Assembly (NCBI GenBank): GCA_029933125.1
Contig: JAOZOU010000014.1
Span: forward strand, 1 to 32,811
Direction of reading: 5' to 3'
Source: a bacterium
Lineage (GTDB): Bacteria > Arandabacterota > Arandabacteria > Arandabacterales > Arandabacteraceae
Length of the DNA: 32,811 bases
Shown: positions 23,499-30,764 of the stretch, one piece after another
How positions within the stretch are numbered: the first letter of the stretch is position 1
Layout of the letters: each line of letters starts with the position of its first letter
Position numbers and translations under genes: made by a program
Notes under the pieces: generated by a model
Seen by the model: the letters and a program-made list of their open reading frames with translations, nothing else
Database searches by the model: none
What the model was told of the DNA's origin: nothing

Positions 23499-24762
23499 GC
23501 AGTTCAGGAAACTTCCTGTAATAGTCCATGAAGTTCTAAAGGCTATTGGGGTGGTGGCTGGCCAGCTTGGTTACTCTGCTTACCTTGTGGGTGGTATTGT
23601 GAGAGACATAATAATTGGAACCGAAAATCTTGACCTTGACATTGCCATAGAGGGTGACGCCATAAGGTTTGCCAGGATATTTGCTGCAAGGACAGGTTCA
23701 GTGGTTAGGAATCCAACCAGATTTGGTACCTGTAAGATAGAAAGCAAGGCTTTCGGTACGATTGATCTAGCATCAACACGCACTGAGATCTATCCCCACC
23801 CAGGTGCCTTACCCCTTGTTCAGCCGGCAGATATCAAGGCCGATCTCGGCAGGCGCGACTTCACGATTAACGCAATGGCTATATGTCTGAATCCCCACAG
23901 CTATGGTTTGCTTGTTGATCCATTCGGTGGACATGAGGATATCTCAAAGCAACTTCTAAGAGTGCTTCATGAGAAGAGTTTCACCGATGATCCTACGAGG
24001 ATACTTCGAGGTATTCGTTTCGCGGCAAGATATGGTTTCAAGTTTGAAAGGGGGACTGCGAGATACCTCTCCGATTGTCTCAAAGGCGGCTGTTTGAAGA
24101 CTATTTCAGGGGAGAGGATCTTCCACGAGATTGAATTGATATGCCGGGAGAGGCAAGTTGCTAGCGCCCTTGCCATGCTTGCTAGGAAAGGAATCCTTGA
24201 TGCGCTGGATGGGGATGCGAGAAAAGAGAACCTTGCTAAATACTTAAGAAAGGTCTCTATTGGCATCCAAAGGTTGCGACCCTGTCTGGATGAGAGGGAG
24301 GTTGAAGCCTGGGTGATCTGGTTTGGTGCCCTTTTTGCTGGACTGAGCTCCCGGCGCATGCAAAGGGTAATTTCCCACTTAAGACCTCCCGGGCGTGCGA
24401 AGAGATTGCTCCTTTGGCTTGCATCCGATTGTAAGCGTCTGCTCAGGGTGCTGAGGCAAAGTCATAAAGATAGTTACAAAACAACCCGGATTCTCAACAA
24501 GGTCCCTATGGAAGGACTGGTTCATCTCTATTCGCTCTCAGGCACAAGCGAGCGCAAGGCGGTTCTCAAGTATGCATGCTATTGGCGTCATGTTAGGCCC
24601 TCGCTGAGTGGTGAGGATATTGTCCGGCTTGGTGTTTCTCAAGGCCCTATGGTTGGTAAGATTCTTGAGAGACTGACGAAGTTGCGCTTGATGGGCAGGA
24701 TAAGAAGCCGCAAGGATGAAATCGAAACCATCAGGGAGTTGTTGAAGGGACGACGGAATTGA
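23488..24762 (+). CDS. CCA-adding / poly(A) polymerase family nucleotidyltransferase
   Basis: This 424-aa class II nucleotidyltransferase has the active-site loop SAYLVGGIVRDIIIG, the catalytic Asp pair in NLDLDIAIEGDA, RRDFTINAMAICLNP, and the RNA-head motif FTDDPTRILRGIRFAARYGF. It could add CCA to tRNA 3' ends, only CC or A, or make poly(A) tails; sequence alone does not settle this. No C-terminal HD phosphohydrolase or CBS domain is evident, and the C-terminal half is helical. It ends 37 nt before the next promoter and appears to be the last gene of the murJ operon. Confidence 0.88.
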   Translation: MKVRQFRKLPVIVHEVLKAIGVVAGQLGYSAYLVGGIVRDIIIGTENLDLDIAIEGDAIRFARIFAARTGSVVRNPTRFGTCKIESKAFGTIDLASTRTEIYPHPGALPLVQPADIKADLGRRDFTINAMAICLNPHSYGLLVDPFGGHEDISKQLLRVLHEKSFTDDPTRILRGIRFAARYGFKFERGTARYLSDCLKGGCLKTISGERIFHEIELICRERQVASALAMLARKGILDALDGDARKENLAKYLRKVSIGIQRLRPCLDEREVEAWVIWFGALFAGLSSRRMQRVISHLRPPGRAKRLLLWLASDCKRLLRVLRQSHKDSYKTTRILNKVPMEGLVHLYSLSGTSERKAVLKYACYWRHVRPSLSGEDIVRLGVSQGPMVGKILERLTKLRLMGRIRSRKDEIETIRELLKGRRN

Positions 24763-24798
24763 GCTGTCTTGGTTGACTATGACTTTCACGTGTGCGAC

Positions 24799-24827
24799 TT
24801 GACACAGATGGACATGGGTGATATATT
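24799..24827 (+). promoter_or_regulatory. sigma-70-type promoter of the M50-trpS-scpAB operon
   Basis: A perfect TTGACA (24799-24804), a 17-nt spacer and TATATT (24822-24827) give a start near 24834. The hexamers and spacing match the rpsT promoter on the other strand. The leader is about 40 nt and contains a hairpin. Confidence 0.75.
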
Positions 24828-24841
24828 GCCACAAAATTGAG

Positions 24842-24856
24842 GCTCACATAGTGAGC
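24842..24856 (+). other. leader hairpin before the M50 protease gene
   Basis: GCTCAC (24842-24847), loop ATA, GTGAGC (24851-24856) is a perfect 6-bp stem directly followed by AGGGGG, a possible ribosome site. It could tune access to that site. It is too short and lacks a T-run for a terminator. Confidence 0.35.
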
Positions 24857-24873
24857 AAGGGGGCTGACTTTCG

Positions 24874-25491
24874 ATACAGGCTATAATAGCAGGTGTTTTT
24901 GCGTTATTCCTAGGACTGAGCATCCACGAATTTGCGCACGCTTGGGTTGCGCGCCTTCAGGGAGATTACACGGCTGAGGACCTGGGAAGACTCACACTTA
25001 ATCCCATTGCGCATATAGATCCTCTGGGAACCATTATTTTGCCCCTTGTACTTCTCATATCCACCCAGGGCAGGATTGGCTATGGCTGGGCGAAACCCGT
25101 ACCCGTTAACCCTTTCAATTTTCGCAGTCCGAGACGAGGTATTCTGCTTGTCTCGCTTGCAGGTCCGCTTTCCAACATATGCCTGGCTACTATAACTGGT
25201 CTTGTGCTACGTCTGGGTGGATTTTCCTCGGGACCGATTGCTCTCATCTTGGACTCGATAACAATGCTCAATCTTTATGTTGCTTTTTTCAATCTAATAC
25301 CCGTGCCACCTCTCGACGGTTCGGGTATTGTCTCATCCTTGTTGCCAACACATCTGGCCTATCGTTATGAAAGCATTGGGCGATACGGTACCATCCTTGT
25401 TTTCGTATTGATTCTTACAGGCGTGGTAACGTACATTGCTGGTGTACCTGCAATGGTAGTCTATGGCCTTTTGACCGGACAGCCATATTGA
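24874..25491 (+). CDS. site-2 protease family (M50) membrane metalloprotease, non-canonical or disrupted start
   Basis: This is an integral membrane zinc protease of the short M50 family. The catalytic motif is SIHEFAHAWVA (HExxH at 24925-24939), followed by LGRLTLNPIAHIDPLGT and, in the last third, the second metal-binding motif NLIPVPPLDGSG. Three to four membrane segments are visible. The coding frame is open from 24868, just after a TGA, but contains no ATG, GTG or TTG before TTG 25039. A start at 25039 would delete the catalytic motif, so it cannot be right for an active enzyme. I place the start tentatively at ATA 24874, 10 nt after GGGGG, giving 205 aa. The alternative is a one-base deletion near 24869-24871: with one more T, GTG 24851 would read into this frame. 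Confidence 0.75.
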   Translation: MQAIIAGVFALFLGLSIHEFAHAWVARLQGDYTAEDLGRLTLNPIAHIDPLGTIILPLVLLISTQGRIGYGWAKPVPVNPFNFRSPRRGILLVSLAGPLSNICLATITGLVLRLGGFSSGPIALILDSITMLNLYVAFFNLIPVPPLDGSGIVSSLLPTHLAYRYESIGRYGTILVFVLILTGVVTYIAGVPAMVVYGLLTGQPY

Positions 25492-25500
25492 GGAGGTAAA

Positions 25501-26508
25501 ATGGCAGCAAAGCGAATCTTGAGCGGAATGCGGCCAACTGGCAAGCTTCACCTTGGTAACTACGTTGGCGTTCTGGCCAATTGGGTCGAGCTCCAGGATG
25601 AATATGATTGCTTCTTTGAGATTGCTGACTGGCATGCCCTTACAACAGGTTATGAGCATACGGAAACCATTCCCCATGATGCGATCGAGGTTGTTATCGA
25701 TTGGCTTGCAGCAGGTATTGATCCCGAACGCAGCGTTATCTTCATTCAATCTGATGTCAAGGAGCATGCTGAACTTCATCTTCTGCTATCGATGCTTGTT
25801 ACTGCCGCGCGTCTTGAGAGAAACCCAACTCTCAAGGAACAAATAAGAGATCTCCATCTTGGCGAGAACGTCACCTACGGACATCTTGGCTATCCAGTTT
25901 TGCAGGCAGCTGACATTCTCATATATCGAGCCCATGCGGTTCCTGTTGGCGAGGATCAACTTCCCCATCTCGAGATCACACGTGAGATTGCAAGAAGATT
26001 CAATTCGCTTTATGGTGAGGTCTTCCCAATTCCCGAGCCTTTGCTTACTCGATTTGCCCGTCTGCCGGGGCTCGATGGCAAGCGTATGAGTAAATCTGTG
26101 GGCAACGTCATTCTCATGTCGGATTCACCCGAGGAGATAGAGAAGAAGGTGATGACGGCAATCACCGATCCACAGAAGATACGAATGGGTGATCCTGGCC
26201 ATCCAGATATCTGCAATGTATTTGCCTATCACAGAAGGTTTAACGAGGGGGAGGTATCCCAGATCAGGAAGGATTGCGAATCGGGTAGGCTTGGATGCGT
26301 GAGCTGCAAGAAAAAGTGTGCCAGTGTGATTGCATCATATCTTGAGCCATTGAGGGAGCGACGTGCTGATCTCGAGAAGAATCCACAGAGATTGGTGAAT
26401 ATTCTCAAGGATGGTGCCTCGAGGGCTCGCAGGGCAGCAGGCGAGACAATGGAGATTGTGCGCAAGGCGATGAAATTCCAGAGGCTGGAGGATGCAATAT
26501 CAGGTTAA
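25501..26508 (+). CDS. trpS: tryptophanyl-tRNA synthetase with Fe-S-type cysteine motif
   Basis: TrpRS charges tRNA-Trp. The 335-aa class I enzyme has the HIGH-type motif TGKLHLGNYVG, ADWHALTT, AADILIYRAHAVPVGEDQ, and KMSKS in DGKRMSKSVGN. Four cysteines are spaced C-x20-C-x6-C-x2-C (from DICNVF through KDCESGRLGCVSC), close to the C-x22-C-x6-C-x2-C motif that binds a 4Fe-4S cluster near the anticodon site in Thermotoga maritima TrpRS. ATG 25501 follows GAGGAGGT with 5-6 nt spacing and a 9-nt gap after the protease stop, leaving no room for a T-box. It overlaps scpA by 17 nt. Confidence 0.97.
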   Translation: MAAKRILSGMRPTGKLHLGNYVGVLANWVELQDEYDCFFEIADWHALTTGYEHTETIPHDAIEVVIDWLAAGIDPERSVIFIQSDVKEHAELHLLLSMLVTAARLERNPTLKEQIRDLHLGENVTYGHLGYPVLQAADILIYRAHAVPVGEDQLPHLEITREIARRFNSLYGEVFPIPEPLLTRFARLPGLDGKRMSKSVGNVILMSDSPEEIEKKVMTAITDPQKIRMGDPGHPDICNVFAYHRRFNEGEVSQIRKDCESGRLGCVSCKKKCASVIASYLEPLRERRADLEKNPQRLVNILKDGASRARRAAGETMEIVRKAMKFQRLEDAISG

Positions 26509-27193
26509 GCTGGATAAGTTTGAAGGACCACTTGACCTTCTGCTCTATCTTATCAAGAAACAGGAGATAAATATCTACGATATTCCGATTGCCAAAATAA
26601 CCCAGCAATATCTCGAATACCTTAGGCTAATGGAATTCCTCAACCTTGAGCTCGCGGGTGAGTTTCTCCTTATGGCCGCAACTCTTATGAGAATAAAGGC
26701 GCGTATGCTTCTTCCAAGGCAGGAAGATGAGGAAACTGAAGTCGAAGATCCCAGACAGCAACTTGTCCAGCAACTCATCGAATATCAGAGGTTCAAAGCT
26801 GCCGCAAGCAAACTTGAGGCAATGGAGTTTCAGAGAAGGATGGTATTCACCAGACCTAAGCAAAACGGACACGAGGTTAGCGATGAGGAATATACCTACA
26901 ACCTCTTTGATCTTGTGACAGCGTTCAAAAGCGTTCTTGAGAAAAAGAAGGTAGAGCACCTCGAAGTTACGGTCGATGAGAGCTCAATCGAAGAGAAAAT
27001 GGGATTCATTAAGGCGAAGTTGAGTACATGTCGTAGCCTGGCCTTTGAGGAACTTTTCGAAGGCCAGGATAGTGTCATCGAACTCATAGTGACATTTCTT
27101 GCTCTGCTTGAAATTCTTCGCCTCGGTCTTGCAACAGTTAGACAGAACAAGCCTTTTGGTAGAATATGGATAAGGTCAAAAGAGGGGAATTGA
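26492..27193 (+). CDS. scpA: segregation and condensation protein A (kleisin)
   Basis: ScpA links the SMC ATPase heads and, with ScpB, forms the condensin that organises the chromosome. The 233-aa protein starts YQVKLDKFEGPLDLLLYLIK and has the family stretches INIYDIPIAKITQQYLEYL, FLLMAATLMRIKARMLLP and, C-terminally, the winged-helix part FLALLEILRLGLATVRQ. The middle is acidic and charged. The start overlaps trpS by 17 nt. Confidence 0.96.
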   Translation: MQYQVKLDKFEGPLDLLLYLIKKQEINIYDIPIAKITQQYLEYLRLMEFLNLELAGEFLLMAATLMRIKARMLLPRQEDEETEVEDPRQQLVQQLIEYQRFKAAASKLEAMEFQRRMVFTRPKQNGHEVSDEEYTYNLFDLVTAFKSVLEKKKVEHLEVTVDESSIEEKMGFIKAKLSTCRSLAFEELFEGQDSVIELIVTFLALLEILRLGLATVRQNKPFGRIWIRSKEGN

Positions 27194-27194
27194 A

Positions 27195-27842
27195 GTGGAA
27201 GAGCTTGAGAGGATAATTGAGGCACTCCTTTTTGCTTCACCTGAGCCGCTTACAGTTGCGAGGATAAGATCTATCGTTCCGGGTCTTGAGAAGGATCAGG
27301 TGCTAGAAGCGATCGATGCTTTGAGAAAGGAATACAACCGCGAGACAAGATCATTTCAAATCGTTGAAATCGGCGGTGGCTACCAGCTCACAACCAAGCC
27401 CGACTATGGCCTTTGGGTAAGCAAGCTCTTTGAGGAACGATCGCGTCATAGACTTTCCCGCGCAGCTCTTGAGACGCTTGCTATCGTCGCTTACAAGCAG
27501 CCCGTTCTACGTTCAACGATAGAAAGCATACGTGGCGTGAACGTTGACGGTGTACTTCGTACCCTCATGGAGCGGGATCTCGTGCGTATTGTCGGTAGAG
27601 CTGAAGGACCGGGAAGGCCTTTGCTCTTCGGAACGACAAGGCAATTCCTCATTCGTTTTGGTCTAAACAAGCTCAGTGATTTACCCAAGATCGAAGAGAT
27701 AGATGACCTCATAAAGAACTCAGGTCAAGCCCAGAGTTCACTGGACTTAGATCTAAGTGTGCCCGATGAGCTTGGAGATTCTGCGGGGACGGAGGGAAGC
27801 GGCGACACCGTAGAGAATATCCCCCATTCAGATGCCAGCTAA
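27195..27842 (+). CDS. scpB: segregation and condensation protein B
   Basis: ScpB binds the kleisin ScpA as a dimer in the SMC complex. The 215-aa protein has two winged-helix domains: EELERIIEALLFASPEPLTV and RLSRAALETLAIVAYKQPVL with INVDGV-like GVNVDGVLRTLMERDLV. The C-terminal 40 residues are acidic and low in complexity. GTG 27195 starts one base after the scpA stop. It overlaps the pseudouridine synthase gene by 11 nt. Confidence 0.96.
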   Translation: MEELERIIEALLFASPEPLTVARIRSIVPGLEKDQVLEAIDALRKEYNRETRSFQIVEIGGGYQLTTKPDYGLWVSKLFEERSRHRLSRAALETLAIVAYKQPVLRSTIESIRGVNVDGVLRTLMERDLVRIVGRAEGPGRPLLFGTTRQFLIRFGLNKLSDLPKIEEIDDLIKNSGQAQSSLDLDLSVPDELGDSAGTEGSGDTVENIPHSDAS

Positions 27843-28584
27843 GATTAGGCTCAACAAGTTCCTGCGTGACTGTGGATTTGGATCACGGAGGAAGTGTGAG
27901 CAATTGGTGAGAGAGGGTCGGGTTCAGGTAAATGGTGAGGTTGTAAGTGATGTGGGTACGCTCATCGATGAAGAAAATGATGTTGTAAAGGTAGAAGGGG
28001 TGGTTGCCAAGCCACAAAGGCAGAAGATCTATGTTGCAGCTTACAAACCAAGGGATTTCGTGGTGACAAGATCCGATCCCGAAGGTCGGCCAACTGTCTT
28101 CGACGCTCTTAAAGATTTGCCACGAGATATATTTCCCATCGGTAGGCTTGACAAGGATAGCGAGGGCCTCATCCTCCTTACCAATGATGGCAAGCTTGCT
28201 CACCGGCTTGCTCATCCGCGCTATCAGGTTGAACGTGTATATCTTGTTGAGGTCCAAGGCAGGATAACTGATGAAACACTTGAGAGACTAATGGGTGGGA
28301 TCGTGATTGAAACTGGACTAGCCAGAGCAAAATCGGTGAGGCTTATGGAAGCTGATGAGGTAAGTTCGCTCCTCAAGATAACTTTGACTGAAGGCAAGAA
28401 GAGAGAGATCCGTCAAATGCTTGAGACATGCGGGCACAGGGTCAAGAGTCTTAGACGCATACGGTTTGGATCAGTGAGCCTCGGTGACCTTGCACCTGGC
28501 AAATGGAGATATCTCACGAGAGATGAGTTAAGAGGATTGAGACGCATAGTTGAAGAGGCTTATTTAGAGAAGCTCAAGGAGTAG
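27832..28584 (+). CDS. rluB: rRNA pseudouridine synthase, RluB/RsuA family
   Basis: This 250-aa enzyme isomerises uridine in ribosomal RNA. An S4 RNA-binding domain (IRLNKFLRDCGFGSRRKCEQ, VQVNGEVV) precedes the catalytic domain with the Asp-bearing motif FPIGRLDKDSEGLILLTNDG and KKREIRQMLETCGHRVKSLR. The choice of RluB (23S) over RsuA/RluE is based on length and on the scpAB neighbourhood, where RluB is usual. It starts within the end of scpB and has no strong ribosome site, so it is probably coupled. Confidence 0.92.
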   Translation: MPAKIRLNKFLRDCGFGSRRKCEQLVREGRVQVNGEVVSDVGTLIDEENDVVKVEGVVAKPQRQKIYVAAYKPRDFVVTRSDPEGRPTVFDALKDLPRDIFPIGRLDKDSEGLILLTNDGKLAHRLAHPRYQVERVYLVEVQGRITDETLERLMGGIVIETGLARAKSVRLMEADEVSSLLKITLTEGKKREIRQMLETCGHRVKSLRRIRFGSVSLGDLAPGKWRYLTRDELRGLRRIVEEAYLEKLKE

Positions 28585-28589
28585 GACAT

Positions 28590-29270
28590 TTGGCAAAGCT
28601 TGTGATAACAATCGATGGTCCTGCCGGTTCTGGTAAAAGCACAACCGCAAAAATGGTGGCAGAGCATCTTGGCTATCTCTATCTGGACACGGGGGCAATG
28701 TACAGAGCAGTCGCACTCAAAGCAATGCGGATGGGATTGGATCCGGATGATGAGAAAGGGCTTGAGGAGATGGCAAGCCAAACCAATATCGACATTGTAG
28801 CTGATCCCAGAGGATATCGCGTCATCCTCGATGACGAGGATGTTACCGAAAGTATCCGCAGTCGCGAGGTCACTCAGCTTTCTTCACTCGTCTCCGCTGT
28901 ACCTGGCGTTAGGAAGAGACTGGTGGAGATTCAGCGAAGGATTGGCAGAGAAGGTGGGATTGTTGCAGAAGGGCGTGATATGGGTTCGGTGGTTTTCCCC
29001 GATGCTGATCTCAAGATTTATCTTGACGCCGATATTGAAACACGTGCCTTGAGGAGGAAACTCGAACTTGAGGGAAAGGGACATAAGGTTGACATTGAAG
29101 ATGTGAAGGCAGACATCGTGGCTCGCGATAGCTATGACTCCCAGAGGCAACATAGTCCGCTCATAGTTCCGCAAGGAGCCTTCGTTGTTGACACAACTGA
29201 TCTTTCAATTGAGGAGCAGGTTGAAAAAGTATTGGCTCTTGCGGAAAGGATAGCGAGGGAAAAAGCTTGA
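28590..29270 (+). CDS. cmk: cytidylate kinase
   Basis: CMP kinase phosphorylates CMP/dCMP with ATP. The 226-aa protein has the P-loop IDGPAGSGKSTTAKMVAEHL, YLDTGAMYRAVALKAM, VSAVPGVRKRLVEIQR, VAEGRDMGSVVFPDADLKIY and RDSYDSQR. TTG 28590 lies 8 nt after AAGGAG. It overlaps plsC by 4 nt. Confidence 0.96.
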   Translation: MAKLVITIDGPAGSGKSTTAKMVAEHLGYLYLDTGAMYRAVALKAMRMGLDPDDEKGLEEMASQTNIDIVADPRGYRVILDDEDVTESIRSREVTQLSSLVSAVPGVRKRLVEIQRRIGREGGIVAEGRDMGSVVFPDADLKIYLDADIETRALRRKLELEGKGHKVDIEDVKADIVARDSYDSQRQHSPLIVPQGAFVVDTTDLSIEEQVEKVLALAERIAREKA

Positions 29271-29887
29271 GGTTGCACTATAAGCTTTCTTGGATATTCC
29301 TCAATGTTGTCGCCAAACTTCTTTTTGGATTCAGGGTAGTAGGAAGAGAATACGTTCCGCCAGAAGGCCCTGTGATAATAGCATCCAACCACATCTCCTA
29401 CTGTGATCCGCCGCTGGTGGGAAGTGGCGTTCCGAGAGAGGTCTACTTCTTGGCGAAGGAGGAGCTTTTTCGGAATAGATTGTTCGCCTGGCTTATAAGG
29501 AGATACAATGCAATTCCTCTTAAAAGAGCTGTTGGTGATGTTGGGGCTGTCAAGAAAGCTGTTGAACTTCTTCGCCAGGGCAGAGCCGTACTAATGTTTC
29601 CAGAAGGTACGAGAAGCCTATCAGGAAGATTTCTCAGGCCCAAGCCAGGAGTCGGCATGATATCAATACTTACATGCAGTCCAGTTGTTCCAACTTATGT
29701 TCGGGGAACAAACAGACTTTGGAATGCGTTGTTGCGAAGAAGCCGTCTTGAAGTTAGATTTGGCGAGCCAATATATCCCAAAATCATCGATGGTCAGCGA
29801 GATTCGAAAGAACGTTACCAGGCACTGAGCGAGGAGGTGATGCGACGAATTGTCCGGCTTGCAGAAGAGAGCGAGAAAGAATCTTAA
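29267..29887 (+). CDS. plsC: 1-acyl-sn-glycerol-3-phosphate acyltransferase
   Basis: PlsC acylates lysophosphatidate to phosphatidate at the membrane. The 206-aa protein has a hydrophobic N terminus (LSWIFLNVVAKLLFGF), the catalytic ASNHISYCDPP (H-x4-D), and the substrate-binding LMFPEGTRSLSGRF. TTG 29267 (TTGA overlap with cmk) has GAGGG 7 nt upstream; TTG 29273 is a possible alternative. Its end overlaps ispH by 38 nt. Confidence 0.94.
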   Translation: MRLHYKLSWIFLNVVAKLLFGFRVVGREYVPPEGPVIIASNHISYCDPPLVGSGVPREVYFLAKEELFRNRLFAWLIRRYNAIPLKRAVGDVGAVKKAVELLRQGRAVLMFPEGTRSLSGRFLRPKPGVGMISILTCSPVVPTYVRGTNRLWNALLRRSRLEVRFGEPIYPKIIDGQRDSKERYQALSEEVMRRIVRLAEESEKES

Positions 29888-30713
29888 GGTCTCCGTAAGC
29901 GAGGGAATCGGTTTCTGTTCAGGTGTACGACGCGCTATTAAGATTGCTCTTGCCGCAGCTGGGAGGACTAAGGAAACGGTTTTCACACTGGGCCCCTTGA
30001 TTCATAACCCACAGGTTGTCGAGAAACTGAGGCAGGTGGGCGTTGTGCCCATCAGCAGGCTTACTAGGAAAGGTGGAACACTTGTGATTCGCTCACATGG
30101 TGTGAGTCCAGAGGTCTTCGCAAGGGCCGAGAGGAAGGGATATAAAATCATAGACGCAACATGCCCCTTTGTCAGAAAAGCGCAGGAGCGGGCTCGCCGA
30201 CTTCATGAAATGGGATATCAGGTTGTGATCGTAGGTGAGAAAACTCATCCTGAAGTCAAGGGTATAAGGAGTCATGTTGAGGGTCGCAGTTTTGTGGCTG
30301 AGAACGTCGACCAAGTAAAAAGATTGAACTTTGCCAGCAGAGTGGGTATTATAGCTCAAACAACTGTCCCCTTGGACAACTTTTCAGCTATTGTTGCAGA
30401 GGTTGCCAAGAGGGCAAGGGAGGTTTTAGTCTTTAATACGATATGTATTGAGACTGCTCTACGGCAAGAGCGGGCCCGCAGGCTTGCGAGCAAAGTTGAT
30501 GTGCTCCTTGTCGTAGGTGGAAGGAACAGTGCAAATACTTCTCGGCTAGAAAGGTTGTGTCGAACTATCTGTCAGAGAACCCATCATATTGAGACTGCTC
30601 GTGAGATAGATGGGAGATGGTTTAAACAAGGGGAGAAGGTGGGGATTGTTGCAGGGGCTTCTACACCGAGATGGCTGGTGGATGAAGTTGCCCAGAAATT
30701 GACTGAGTTGTAG
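29850..30713 (+). CDS. ispH: 4-hydroxy-3-methylbut-2-enyl diphosphate reductase
   Basis: IspH makes IPP and DMAPP in the last step of the MEP isoprenoid pathway using a 4Fe-4S cluster. The 287-aa protein has the three Cys ligands in GIGFCSGVRRAI, IDATCPFVRKAQ and VFNTICIETALRQ, and the substrate motifs LGPLIHNPQVV, IRSHGVSPEV, THPEVKGI and GGRNSANTSRL. TTG 29850 is supported by an excellent GGAGGTGA (29833-29840) 9 nt upstream, inside plsC. Confidence 0.96.
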   Translation: MSGLQKRARKNLKVSVSEGIGFCSGVRRAIKIALAAAGRTKETVFTLGPLIHNPQVVEKLRQVGVVPISRLTRKGGTLVIRSHGVSPEVFARAERKGYKIIDATCPFVRKAQERARRLHEMGYQVVIVGEKTHPEVKGIRSHVEGRSFVAENVDQVKRLNFASRVGIIAQTTVPLDNFSAIVAEVAKRAREVLVFNTICIETALRQERARRLASKVDVLLVVGGRNSANTSRLERLCRTICQRTHHIETAREIDGRWFKQGEKVGIVAGASTPRWLVDEVAQKLTEL

Positions 30714-30716
30714 GTA

Positions 30717-30744
30717 TCTATAGCCGTATGGCTAAATCCATAGA
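30717..30744 (+). other. hairpin between ispH and rpsA
   Basis: AGCC (30722-30725), loop GTAT, GGCT (30730-30733), with outer pairing TCTAT (30717-30721) to ATAGA (30740-30744) across a bulge. It ends just before the rpsA ribosome site GGAAGGAG (30747-30754). It has no T-run, so it is not a terminator; a translational role is possible. Confidence 0.3.
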
Positions 30745-30764
30745 GAGGAAGGAGTAGAAGTAGA

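Noticed and set aside
25039-25491. M50 protease starting at TTG 25039
   Set aside because: This would remove the HEFAH metal site and the conserved LTLNPIAHIDPLGT region that are in the same open frame upstream.
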